From Brachybacterium huguangmaarense (lineage in GTDB: Bacteria; Actinomycetota; Actinomycetes; Actinomycetales; Dermabacteraceae): a DNA stretch of 64,000 nucleotides. The notes under the pieces were generated by a model, which was not told where the DNA came from, ran no database searches, and saw only the letters and a program-made list of their open reading frames with translations. How positions within the stretch are numbered: the first letter of the stretch is position 1; every line of letters starts with the position of its first letter. Shown in pieces: positions 37,814-50,618 of this stretch. The position numbers were made by a program, and so were the translations under genes. The stretch lies in the NCBI RefSeq assembly GCF_025725725.1, contig NZ_CP107020.1:2852001-2916000 (forward strand), written 5' to 3'.

Positions 37814-39951
37814 GCGCGCTCCTCCTCGGCGGGCTCGTCGGTCGCGGTCTCCTCGGCGGGCTCGTCGACCTCGTGGGAGGGGTCGTCGGCGGCCGGCTCG
37901 TCCGTCGGCTCGTCAGCCACGGTGTCGTCGGCACGTGCCGCGGAGGGCTCCGGCTCGGTGGTGGTGTCGGGCTCGGCAGCGGCGTCGGGCTCGTCGCCGT
38001 CAGAGGTCCCGTCCTGCGGGCCCTCAGCTTCCGGGGCGGCGTCCTCGGCTTCCGGGGCGGCGTGCTCGGGCTCGTCGGACGACTCCGGGTCGCTGACGTC
38101 CGCGGGCTCGGACTCGGACTCGGGATTCTCATGCTCGACCTCGGGGGCCCGCTCGTGCGGCTCCTCGTCCACCGGCTGCTCGTCCTCGCCGTCGGCATCC
38201 TGGCCGTCGACGTCCTCGCCGTCGAGGTCCTCATCGGCGTCGGGCTCGGAGTGCTCGTCGGCGTCCTCGAGATCCACGAAGGCGTCGATGACGGTCACCT
38301 GCTCGTCGTCCTCCCAGGAGGGGTCCTCCTGGACGGGGGCGGGACGCCCGAGGCGCTCCGCCGCATCGGTGAGCAGCTCGGTGTCGGTGTCGGCCGCGAG
38401 GGTGAGCCATCGGTGGGCCTCCTCCGACCGACCGGCCTGCTCGAGCAGGTCGGCGTAGGCGACCCAGAGGTGCACCTGCCATGCGCCGTTGACCTTCTGG
38501 CGCAGGGCGGGCATCTCGAGGGAGGCGAGCGCCGTGGAGATGTCGCCCGTGTCCGCGTAGGCACCGGCGACGACGATCATCATCTCGATGGTGGGGACGG
38601 CGTCGAGCTTCTCCGCCTCGGGCGAGGCGGCGAGGTCGAGCGCCTTCTCAGGGCGCCCCAGGCCGCGCTCGCAGTCGGCGATCATGGGAAGCAGGTCGTA
38701 GCGCCCCGTGATGCGCACGGCGGTGCGCAGCTCCTTGAGCGCCGTGGCGTAGTCGCCGGCCCGGTAGGCGGTGATGCCGTAGGTCTCCCGGACCACGCCG
38801 ACGCGGCCGCCACGACGCGCGGCGAAGCGCGCATGGGCGACGGCCGTCTCGGGGTCGTCCTCGACGAGGGCGCCGGCCGCGACGAGGTGACGGGCCACCC
38901 GCTGCGCGGTCTCCTTGGAGAGGCTGCGCAGCTCCTCGTGGGCGTCGCGGTCGAGCTCACGGCCGGTGATCGCCTCGGGGATCTCGGGTTCCTCGATCCA
39001 CGCGCTGCGGCGCTCCTGGCCGGGGCGCGAAGGGCGGTCGCCCCGGCGATCGGTGTCCTTCCACGGCGAGTCCGACGGACGCCCGCCGTCGCGACGGGGA
39101 CGGTCGCCATAGGACCGCTCACCATCACGACGGGGACGGCCGCCATAGGACCGCTCACCATCACGACGCGGACGATCACCGTAGGAGCGATCGCCGTCAC
39201 GACGCGGACGATCACCGTCACGACGAGGCCGGTCGCCGTAAGGGCGGTCACCGTCACGACGGGGACGGTCGCCATAGGAGCGGTCACCATCCCGATGGGG
39301 CCGGTCGCCATAGGGGCGCTCACCATCACGACGCGGACGGTCACCGTAGGGACGGTCACCATCACGGCGAGGGCGGTCACCGTAAGGACGGTCACCATCC
39401 CGACGGGGCCGGTCGCCATACGAACGCCCACCGTCCCGTGCGGATCGGTCGGAGAAACGACGCTCCCCGTCACGGCGCCCGCGGTCGTCGGAGCGCCGGC
39501 CCCCCTCGCGCGGAGGGCGGGAGCCGTAGGAACGGTCGCCGTCGCGCCGGGGACGATCACCGGGCCGGCCCTGCTCGTCCCGGCGGGGACGATCGGAGAA
39601 TCGACGCTCGCCGTCACGACGGGTCTGACCGTCGAAAGAGCGGCCTCCGTCTCGACGCGGACGATCGTCGCCGCGGCGGTCCCCCTCGCGGCGCGGGCGC
39701 CGATCCCCGAAGCGGTCGCCCTGACGGTCCGCGCGCGAGCCGCTGTCGCGGCGCGGGCGCGAGCCGCTGAAGCGTTCGCCGTCGCGGCGCGGCCGGTCGT
39801 CGTCGCGACGCGCATCCGAACGGTAGGGGCGGGAGCCGCCGGTCGATCGCGCGCCGTCGCGCTGCCGTCCGCCTGGTCCTGTCTGACGATGGGCACCTCG
39901 GGAGTCGTCTCCGCGTGCATCGCGGGAGTCGTGGCGATCCCGGTCTTCCAT
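37810..39951 (-). CDS. TPR protein with an Arg/Asp/Gly repeat N-terminus and an acidic tail
   Basis: A 713-residue protein in three parts. Residues 1 to about 310 are a basic, repetitive region; about residues 175-290 are near-perfect copies of a 12-residue unit, PYGDRPRRDGDR, and the rest is degenerate versions of it. Residues about 318-540 are helical tetratricopeptide-like repeats (TAYRAGDYATALKELRTAV). Residues about 545-713 are Glu/Asp/Pro/Ala-rich and strongly acidic. No catalytic motif is seen. The chosen ATG has AGGGG seven bases upstream; an ATG at 39969 is in frame. It is the first gene of the HAD-tlyA-recN cluster. RNA or nucleoid binding and condensate formation are guesses. Confidence 0.85.
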   Translation of the reverse strand: MEDRDRHDSRDARGDDSRGAHRQTGPGGRQRDGARSTGGSRPYRSDARRDDDRPRRDGERFSGSRPRRDSGSRADRQGDRFGDRRPRREGDRRGDDRPRRDGGRSFDGQTRRDGERRFSDRPRRDEQGRPGDRPRRDGDRSYGSRPPREGGRRSDDRGRRDGERRFSDRSARDGGRSYGDRPRRDGDRPYGDRPRRDGDRPYGDRPRRDGERPYGDRPHRDGDRSYGDRPRRDGDRPYGDRPRRDGDRPRRDGDRSYGDRPRRDGERSYGGRPRRDGERSYGDRPRRDGGRPSDSPWKDTDRRGDRPSRPGQERRSAWIEEPEIPEAITGRELDRDAHEELRSLSKETAQRVARHLVAAGALVEDDPETAVAHARFAARRGGRVGVVRETYGITAYRAGDYATALKELRTAVRITGRYDLLPMIADCERGLGRPEKALDLAASPEAEKLDAVPTIEMMIVVAGAYADTGDISTALASLEMPALRQKVNGAWQVHLWVAYADLLEQAGRSEEAHRWLTLAADTDTELLTDAAERLGRPAPVQEDPSWEDDEQVTVIDAFVDLEDADEHSEPDADEDLDGEDVDGQDADGEDEQPVDEEPHERAPEVEHENPESESEPADVSDPESSDEPEHAAPEAEDAAPEAEGPQDGTSDGDEPDAAAEPDTTTEPEPSAARADDTVADEPTDEPAADDPSHEVDEPAEETATDEPAEEERA
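39075..39430. repeat. 36-bp in-frame tandem repeats
   Basis: About ten consecutive near-identical 36-base units encode the 12-residue repeat of the TPR protein. Differences are mostly D/E, P/S and synonymous changes; one unit shows an 18-base partial duplication (DRPRRDGDRPRRDGDR). Confidence 0.9.
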
Positions 39952-40354
39952 CTCTGCGCCCCTGTTCATGGTGTATGTAGACGGCCTGCGGCCGCGTGTC
40001 CAGCTGATCTCCACGGTAGGGCACCGGACCGTCCGCGGCGTCTCTGGCGCGCGCGACCGTGACTGCATTCACCTCGCCCGCAGACCCCGCGACGCAGCGC
40101 ACCGGGGAGGCCGGCACAGGCCGTCGGAACCCTCAGGGAGACCGGCCCGCTCCGTGTGTGCGGGGCCCGGGTGTCAGGGCATGAAAAAAGAGGGGGGAGA
40201 GACCATGGTGCGTTTGCGAATGGCTTCACGTGTCGGCACCACCACCCCCACACCCAGACCCCCCACAAAGGGACCCAGTGCGGGACCGGTGTGCCACGAC
40301 ACCACCACTCACACACAGCAACCACGACCTCTTCCCCCCTCTCTCGAAGGAAGA
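39952..40354. other. spacer between the TPR gene and the rRNA operon
   Basis: No gene is supported. The right part holds the rRNA transcript end and terminator (minus strand). Direct repeats of CCACCACC-like text and GT-rich runs occur. The left part holds the TPR gene's upstream region (TACATA just before the upstream ATG). Confidence 0.6.
40184..40346 (-). terminator. probable rRNA operon terminator
   Basis: On the minus strand, AGAGGGGGG just after the 5S gene can pair with CCCCCCTCT about 130 bases later, which is followed directly by TTTTTT (40184-40189 on the plus strand as aaaaaa). The intervening loop holds smaller hairpins such as GGTGT/ACACC. Confidence 0.55.
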
Positions 40355-40473
40355 TGTCCGGCGGCGACCTACTCTCCCACACCCTACCGAGTGCAGTACC
40401 ATCGGCGCTGTCGAGCTTAGCTACCGGGTTCGGAATGGAACCGGGCGTTTCCCCGACGCTATGACCGCCGTAA
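40355..40473 (-). rRNA. rrf: 5S ribosomal RNA
   Basis: About 119 bases. The ends GTTACGGCGG and CCGCCGGAC pair, and the internal CCATTCCGAACCCGG and GGGAGAGTAGGTC landmarks are canonical. End positions are within a few bases. Confidence 0.95.
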
Positions 40474-40537
40474 CACGACGAGACAACCAGACCCCCCACA
40501 CCCACACCCCACAAACGGGCCGAGCATGATGGTGGTT

Positions 40538-40570
40538 GTTCTTCGAGAACCACACAGTAGACGCGAACAT
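40538..40570 (-). other. 3' arm of the pre-23S processing stem
   Basis: These 33 bases are complementary, allowing G-U pairs, along their whole length to 43686-43718 upstream of 23S. Together they form a long RNase III-type stem enclosing 23S. Confidence 0.85.
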
Positions 40571-40599
40571 CACACAGCAACAGACATAAATGTTGAATA

Positions 40600-45540
<4,941 letters not shown>

Positions 45541-45716
45541 AAAATGAAAACAATCCCGGCAGTAAAAACGAACAGCCAGCAAAAACTGCTGCTGTCCAAT
45601 AAACTGCCAAACAAACATTTGGCATCAACAAACAGACACGCTATTGAGATCTCAAACAACACGCGTACTCGGTGTCCGAATCCTTTCGGGATTCTTCCCT
45701 CCGAGGCAACCCTTAT

Positions 45717-45745
45717 AACTTAGGGCCTCCGCTCCTCCGTGTCAA
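45717..45745 (-). promoter_or_regulatory. rRNA promoter, proximal
   Basis: TTGACA (45740-45745) and TAAGTT (45717-45722) separated by 17 bases; transcription would start about 170 bases before 16S. Confidence 0.8.
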
Positions 45746-45869
45746 CTCGGGCCGGTGTGATCCGCGCCGCTCGCTGAGTCCTTCGGAGCTGTTTGTGCTT
45801 GTCAGCTGAACTTTCCGGCTTCGGAGCCTTGGCTCTTGGTCCGTCCCGTTCAACCGGGCACGAGGAAGT

Positions 45870-45899
45870 ACATTACGCACCCCGTCGAGAGTCCGTCAA
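45870..45899 (-). promoter_or_regulatory. rRNA promoter, distal
   Basis: TTGACG (45894-45899) and TAATGT (45870-45875) separated by 18 bases, some 150 bases upstream of the proximal promoter. Confidence 0.75.
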
Positions 45900-46019
45900 C
45901 TTCAGAGGGCCTTTTCGGGGCGTGTGCTGGGCCACAGTGCGTCCGGAGGGCTCGCCGGCGGGGCGAAAACCCGCTCTGACCTGTACCTCTCCTGACCGCA
46001 TGCGCAGGGCCCCGCGCTC

Positions 46020-46715
46020 TCAGGACCCGACCACTCCGCGATGCAGGGCGACGATGCCCCCATTGAGGTTCCGATACTGCGTGGTCCCCAGCCCTAGACC
46101 CTCGAACCACGCGCGCAACTCGTGCTGGTCGGGCCAGCTGAGGATCGACTCCGCGAGGTAGTCGTACGCGTCGGGCGAGGCGGCGACACGGCGCGCGACC
46201 GCGGGGATCGCCCGCACCAGGTAGTTGGAGTAGACGCTCCGGAAGGCGCGGTTGGTCGGTGTGGAGAACTCGCACACCACCACCACTCCCCCGGGCCGCA
46301 CCACTCGTGCCATCTCGGCGATGCCCCGCCGCGGGTCCTGGACGTTGCGCAGCCCGAACGAGATCACGGCACCGTCGAAGGAGTCGTCGGCGAAGGGCAG
46401 GTTCTGGGCGTCGCCGCCGACGAAGGGCACGGTGGCCTGGCGCCGCCGGCCCTCGGTCATCATCCCGAGGGAGAAGTCGCAGGCGATCGCGCGCAGGCCG
46501 GCGTCGATGAGCGCCGCGGTCGAGGTCCCCGTCCCCGCCGCGAGGTCGAGCACCCGTGAGCCGGCCGGCAGGTCGAGCGCGTCGACCGTCGCGCGCCGCC
46601 ATCGCGTCACCTGCCCGGGTGCCATGAGCGCGTTCATCAGGTCGTAGCGCCCGGCGATGCTGTCGAACATCCCCGCGACGTCGTAGGGCTTCTTGTCGAG
46701 ATCAGCACGGCTCAT
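46020..46715 (-). CDS. menG: demethylmenaquinone methyltransferase
   Basis: A 231-residue UbiE/MenG enzyme for the last step of menaquinone synthesis. KPYDVAGMFDSIAGRYDLMN opens the family pattern, VLDLAAGTGTSTAAL is the SAM motif near residue 58, and ISFGLRNVQDP and EFSTPTN follow. The ATG is seven bases after CAGGAT (46723-46728, minus strand), so leaderless translation is possible. It is divergent from serC and points towards the rRNA operon. Confidence 0.95.
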   Translation of the reverse strand: MSRADLDKKPYDVAGMFDSIAGRYDLMNALMAPGQVTRWRRATVDALDLPAGSRVLDLAAGTGTSTAALIDAGLRAIACDFSLGMMTEGRRRQATVPFVGGDAQNLPFADDSFDGAVISFGLRNVQDPRRGIAEMARVVRPGGVVVVCEFSTPTNRAFRSVYSNYLVRAIPAVARRVAASPDAYDYLAESILSWPDQHELRAWFEGLGLGTTQYRNLNGGIVALHRGVVGS

Positions 46716-46796
46716 GGCGACGATCCTGCCAGATCCCGACGCGCCGCAGTGCGGACCCGATGCCGGTGCGACGGCGTGATCTCCGACAATGGGGGC

Positions 46797-47927
46797 ATGG
46801 CTGAGACTCCCATCATCGACATCCCCGCGGACCTGCTCCCCGCCGACGGCCGCTTCGGCTCGGGGCCCTCGCGCATCCGCGATCCCCAGCTCGCGGCCCT
46901 CGCCGCGAGCGGAAGGACCGTGCTGGGCACCTCGCACCGCCAGGCTCCCGTCAAGCAGCTCGTCGCCCGTGTGCGCGAGGGGCTGCACGAGCTGTTCTCG
47001 CTGCCCGACGGCTACGAGGTCGTGCTCGGCAACGGCGGCGCGACCGCCTTCTGGGACGCCGCGGTGTTCGGGCTGGTCGAGCACCGCTCCCAGCACCTCG
47101 TGCTCGGCGAGTTCTCCTCGAAGTTCGCGGCCGAGGCGGCGGCCGCTCCCCATCTGGACTCCCCCGAGGTGGTCCGGGCCGAGCCCGGCACGCTCCCCGT
47201 GCCGCACGCCTCCGAGGACGTCGACGTGTACGCGTGGCCCCACAACGAGACCTCGACGGGGGTCATGGCCCCCGTCCGCCGCGTCGAGGGCGCGCGGGAG
47301 GATCAGCTCGTGCTGATCGACGCCACCTCGGCGGCCGGCGGGATCGCCGTGGACGTGACCCAGGCCGACGCGTACTACTTCTCGCCCCAGAAGTCCTTCG
47401 GCTCCGAGGGCGGCCTGTGGCTCTCCGTCCTGTCGCCCGCCGCGATCGAGCGCGCCCAGCGCCTCGCCGCCTCCCCGCGGTGGATCCCCGAGTTCCTCTC
47501 CCTCACCGCGGCGATCGACAACTCCCGCAAGGACCAGACTCTCAACACCCCGGCGATCTCCACGCTCGTGCTGCTGGCCGAGCAGATCGAGTGGATGCTC
47601 GCCCAGGGCGGTCTCGCGTGGGCCGATGCCCGCACCCGGGCGACGAGCGGGATGCTGCAGGACTGGGCGGCTCGGCGCGAGGAGATCACGCCGTTCGTGA
47701 CGGATCCGGCGGCGCGCTCCCAGGTGGTCACGACGCTCGACGTCGACCCGTCGATCGACGCCACGACCGTCACGGGCATCCTGCGCGCCCGCGGCGTCGT
47801 CGACATCGAGCCGTACCGCAAGCTCGGTCGCAACCAGCTGCGGGTGGCGACCTTCCCCTCGGTGCCCGAGGAGGACGTGGCCGCGCTCATCGCGTGCCTC
47901 GACCTCGTGATCGACGCCCTGCGCTGA
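46797..47927 (+). CDS. serC: phosphoserine aminotransferase
   Basis: A 376-residue PLP enzyme of serine biosynthesis, of the short actinobacterial type. FGSGPSRIRDPQL and LGTSHRQAPVKQLV open the fold, and the PLP lysine is in YYFSPQKSFGSEGGLW near residue 200. The ATG lies six bases after GACAAT (46785-46790), a leaderless arrangement. It ends before a strong hairpin shared with the convergent permease gene. Confidence 0.95.
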   Translation: MAETPIIDIPADLLPADGRFGSGPSRIRDPQLAALAASGRTVLGTSHRQAPVKQLVARVREGLHELFSLPDGYEVVLGNGGATAFWDAAVFGLVEHRSQHLVLGEFSSKFAAEAAAAPHLDSPEVVRAEPGTLPVPHASEDVDVYAWPHNETSTGVMAPVRRVEGAREDQLVLIDATSAAGGIAVDVTQADAYYFSPQKSFGSEGGLWLSVLSPAAIERAQRLAASPRWIPEFLSLTAAIDNSRKDQTLNTPAISTLVLLAEQIEWMLAQGGLAWADARTRATSGMLQDWAARREEITPFVTDPAARSQVVTTLDVDPSIDATTVTGILRARGVVDIEPYRKLGRNQLRVATFPSVPEEDVAALIACLDLVIDALR

Positions 47928-47971
47928 CCGGGCCCGGCGGCCCGCCCCGGTCGCCCGCCCGGCCCCGATGA

Positions 47972-48015
47972 CGACGGCCGGTCACCCGCTCTCGAGGGCG
48001 GGTGACCGGCCGTCG
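47972..48015. terminator. bidirectional terminator between serC and the purine permease gene
   Basis: An 18-bp perfect inverted repeat (left arm 47972-47989, right arm 47998-48015) with an eight-base spacer. No T-run. Confidence 0.85.
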
Positions 48016-48034
48016 CACGCCGGGGAGGATCGGC

Positions 48035-49522
48035 TCAGCCGAGCAGGTTCGTGAGCGCGCCGCGCAGGAAGTAGAGCACGAACAGCGCGGCCACGACGTA
48101 CATGAGCCAGTGCACGTCGCGACCCCGCCCGCGGACCACCCGGATCAGCACGTAGGTCAGGAACCCGGCGCCCATGCCCACCGTGATCGAGTAGGCGAAG
48201 GGCATCAGGATGATGGTGAGGAAGGCGGGGATCGCCTTCTCCACGTCGTGGAAGTCGATGTCGCTGATCTGCGTCATCATCAGGAACCCGACCATGACGA
48301 GGGCGGGCGTGGCCGCCTCGTAGGGCACCATCGCGACGAGCGGCGCGAGGAACATCGAGGCCGCGAAGGCGAGGCCCGTGACGATCGAGGCGAGGCCCGT
48401 GCGGGCGCCCTCGCCCACGCCCGTGGCCGACTCGGCGTAGGCGGTCGCCGAGCTCACCCCGCCCACGCCGCCGGCGACCGCGGCGAGCGAGTCGACGAGC
48501 AGGATGCGCTGGGAATGGGGGATGTCGCCCTCGGCGTCGACCAGGCCGCCCTCGTTCGCGACCGCGACCATCGTGCCCATCGTGTCGAAGAAGTCGGCGA
48601 GCACGAGCGAGAACACGATGACGATCGCGCCGATCACGCCGACCGCCGTGAAGCCGCCGATCGGGTCCACGGTGAACAGGGTCGAGAGGTCCGGCAGGGC
48701 GATCGGCGATCCGTGCAGGGCCGGCGGGTTGAGGCTCCAGCCCGAGGGGTTGCCCGGGTCGCTCCCGTCGGGGGCGACGAAGGCGCCCAGGTGCAGCACC
48801 GCCTCGAGCACGATCGCCAGCAGCGTGGCGGAGACGATCGAGATGAGCATCGCGCCGGGGACGCGGCGCACCCACAGCACGATGGTCAGCAGCAGGCCGA
48901 CGACGAACACGAGGGTCGGCCATCCGACGAGGGAGCCGTCGTTGCCGAGCTGCACGGGCGTGGCGGACGCATGGGTCACGAAGCGGGCGTTGAACAGGCC
49001 GACGAACGCGATGAACAGGCCCAGGCCCACACCGATGGCGGTCTTGAGGAACGCGGGGACGGCGCGGAAGATCGCCTTGCGCAGACCGGTCAGCACGAGC
49101 ACGAAGATGACGAGGCCCTCGAGCACGACGAGGCCCATCGCGCCCGCCCACGTCATGCCCGGCAGCGACACGACCGAGTAGGCGACATAGGCGTTCAGGC
49201 CCAGCCCGGTGGCCAGGGCGAGCGGGAACTTGGCCCAGGCCCCCATCGCGACCGACATGACCGCCGCGACGAGCGCCGTGCCGGCGGCGACCGCCGGGAG
49301 ATTGGGCTCGGTGCCGCCGCCGAGGAAGTGCCCGGTCGAGTCGGGGACCGTGCCGATGATGAGCGGGTTCAGCACGATGATGTAGCACATCGCGAAGAAC
49401 GTGACGAGTCCGCCGCGGACCTCCCGGCCCACGGACGAGCCGCGGGCCGTGATGCCGAAGTATCGGTCGAGGGCGGACGGGGTGGGGGTGGGCGGGGAGG
49501 CCACGGAGGAGGGTGCCGTCAT
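48035..49522 (-). CDS. NCS2/AzgA-family purine permease
   Basis: A 495-residue transporter with about 12-14 hydrophobic helices. LDRYFGITARGSSVGREVRGGLVTFFAM is the family's N-terminus in pattern, followed by MGAWAKFPLALATGLGLNAY and LADFFDTMGTMVAVANEGGL; these mark the AzgA (adenine/guanine/hypoxanthine) branch rather than uracil or xanthine permeases. The ATG at 49522 is seven bases after TAGCAT (49530-49535, minus strand), so I prefer it to the in-frame ATG at 49531. Substrate range inferred. Confidence 0.9.
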   Translation of the reverse strand: MTAPSSVASPPTPTPSALDRYFGITARGSSVGREVRGGLVTFFAMCYIIVLNPLIIGTVPDSTGHFLGGGTEPNLPAVAAGTALVAAVMSVAMGAWAKFPLALATGLGLNAYVAYSVVSLPGMTWAGAMGLVVLEGLVIFVLVLTGLRKAIFRAVPAFLKTAIGVGLGLFIAFVGLFNARFVTHASATPVQLGNDGSLVGWPTLVFVVGLLLTIVLWVRRVPGAMLISIVSATLLAIVLEAVLHLGAFVAPDGSDPGNPSGWSLNPPALHGSPIALPDLSTLFTVDPIGGFTAVGVIGAIVIVFSLVLADFFDTMGTMVAVANEGGLVDAEGDIPHSQRILLVDSLAAVAGGVGGVSSATAYAESATGVGEGARTGLASIVTGLAFAASMFLAPLVAMVPYEAATPALVMVGFLMMTQISDIDFHDVEKAIPAFLTIILMPFAYSITVGMGAGFLTYVLIRVVRGRGRDVHWLMYVVAALFVLYFLRGALTNLLG

Positions 49523-49565
49523 GGGCGGCATGCTACCGGCGGCCCCGAGCCCGTCCACCGCCGGA

Positions 49566-50381
49566 TCACGCGCGGTGACCGAGCTGTGACCGAGGTGACT
49601 CCTGCGGCAGCGCGGCCTTGTTCTCCTGCACGAAGCGGTAGTAGTCCGCGAGCTCGAGGTCGGCCGCGGCCTCCTCGTCGACGACGACGGTCGCATGCGG
49701 GTGGGCCTGCAGCGCGGTGGCGGGCCACCGGGCGCTGAGGGGGCCCTCGACGAGCTGGGCCACGGCGGCGGCCTTCTGGCGACCCGAGGCCGTGAGCACC
49801 ACGGCGCGGGCCTCCATGATGGTGCCGATGCCCTGGGTCAGGACGTGCACGGGCACGTCCTCGGGAGCGTCGAAGAAGCGCGCGTTGTCCTCGACCGTCT
49901 GCCGGGTCAGCGTCTTGACCCGCGTGCGGGAGGCGAGCGAGCTGGTGGGCTCGTTGAAGCCGATGTGCCCGTCCGTCCCGATCCCGAGGATCTGGAGGTC
50001 GATGCCGCCGCTCTCGCGGATCGAGGCGTCGTAGCGACGGGCCTCGGCGACCGGGTCCTCGGCCTCGCCGCGCGGGGAGAGGACGAGGGCGTCGTCGATG
50101 TCGATGTGGTCGGTCAGGTGCTCGCGGATGAAGCGGTGGTAGCTCTGCGGGGCGTCGGCGTCGAGACCGACGTACTCGTCGAGCAGGAAGGCGCGCGTCC
50201 CGGCGAAGGAGAGCCCCTCGTCGCCGTGGCGGCGGATGAGCTCGGTGTAGGCGTGCACCGGCGAGGAGCCGGTCGCGAGGCCGAGCGTCGCACGGCCGGA
50301 GCCCTCGCGGATGACGCGCTCGAACTCGTCGGCGACGCGCCGCGCCCCCTCCTCGGCGCTGCTGACGATGATGACCTCCAT
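49566..50381 (-). CDS. nagB: glucosamine-6-phosphate deaminase
   Basis: A 271-residue enzyme converting glucosamine 6-phosphate to fructose 6-phosphate and ammonia. LGLATGSSPVHAY near residue 35, FLLDEYVGLD near 67 and GIGTDGHIGFNEPTSSL near 135 are the family motifs. The ATG has an AGGGAGG ribosome site six bases upstream, and a TATGAT -10 (50440-50445, minus strand) gives a leader of about 50 bases. A palindrome in that leader could be an operator. nagA is not adjacent. Confidence 0.96.
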   Translation of the reverse strand: MEVIIVSSAEEGARRVADEFERVIREGSGRATLGLATGSSPVHAYTELIRRHGDEGLSFAGTRAFLLDEYVGLDADAPQSYHRFIREHLTDHIDIDDALVLSPRGEAEDPVAEARRYDASIRESGGIDLQILGIGTDGHIGFNEPTSSLASRTRVKTLTRQTVEDNARFFDAPEDVPVHVLTQGIGTIMEARAVVLTASGRQKAAAVAQLVEGPLSARWPATALQAHPHATVVVDEEAAADLELADYYRFVQENKAALPQESPRSQLGHRA

Positions 50382-50398
50382 GCCCAACCTCCCTGTAT

Positions 50399-50412
50399 GC
50401 GCAACCGTGCGC
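50399..50412. promoter_or_regulatory. palindrome in the nagB leader, possible operator
   Basis: gcgca-accg-tgcgc forms an inverted repeat between the likely -10 (50440-50445) and the ribosome site of nagB. It does not match the DasR site consensus I know. Confidence 0.4.
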
Positions 50413-50509
50413 GTTTGATGTCCGTATCGGTCACGTTCCATCATACCGGTTCGCGCGGGCGAGGACCATGAGACGAGGAGGGAGAACGACGGCTCACTCT
50501 GCACGCACG

Positions 50510-50558
50510 ACGACGGCGCGTCGCGAGCACCGAGGAGGTGCTCGCGACGCGCCGTCGT
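50510..50558 (-). terminator. 22-bp perfect hairpin after ndh
   Basis: Left arm 50510-50531, right arm 50537-50558, five-base loop. It follows the ndh stop by about 60 bases and precedes the nagB promoter. Confidence 0.8.
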
Positions 50559-50618
50559 GGGAACGTCCGGTGGTGCCGGACGCGAGCCGGGCGGAGCCGG
50601 CTCAGGACGTGCGAGGCG

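Larger units (their letters stand above)
45541..46019 (-). other. rRNA leader and promoter region
   Basis: About 480 bases without genes. On the minus strand it holds two promoters (listed separately), a GCCAAA/TTTGGC hairpin at about 45607-45624, a GAATCC/GGATTC hairpin near 45680-45696, and two short segments (45623-45632, 45637-45646) that can pair with the ITS. Confidence 0.75.

Noticed and set aside
39075-39430. Possible CRISPR array (regular repeats of 36 bases)
   Set aside because: There are no unique spacers; repeats are directly adjacent and keep the reading frame of the TPR protein.
48035-49696. N-terminal extension of the purine permease to 49696
   Set aside because: The extra residues are antisense-like low complexity and the -10 box would fall inside the coding sequence.
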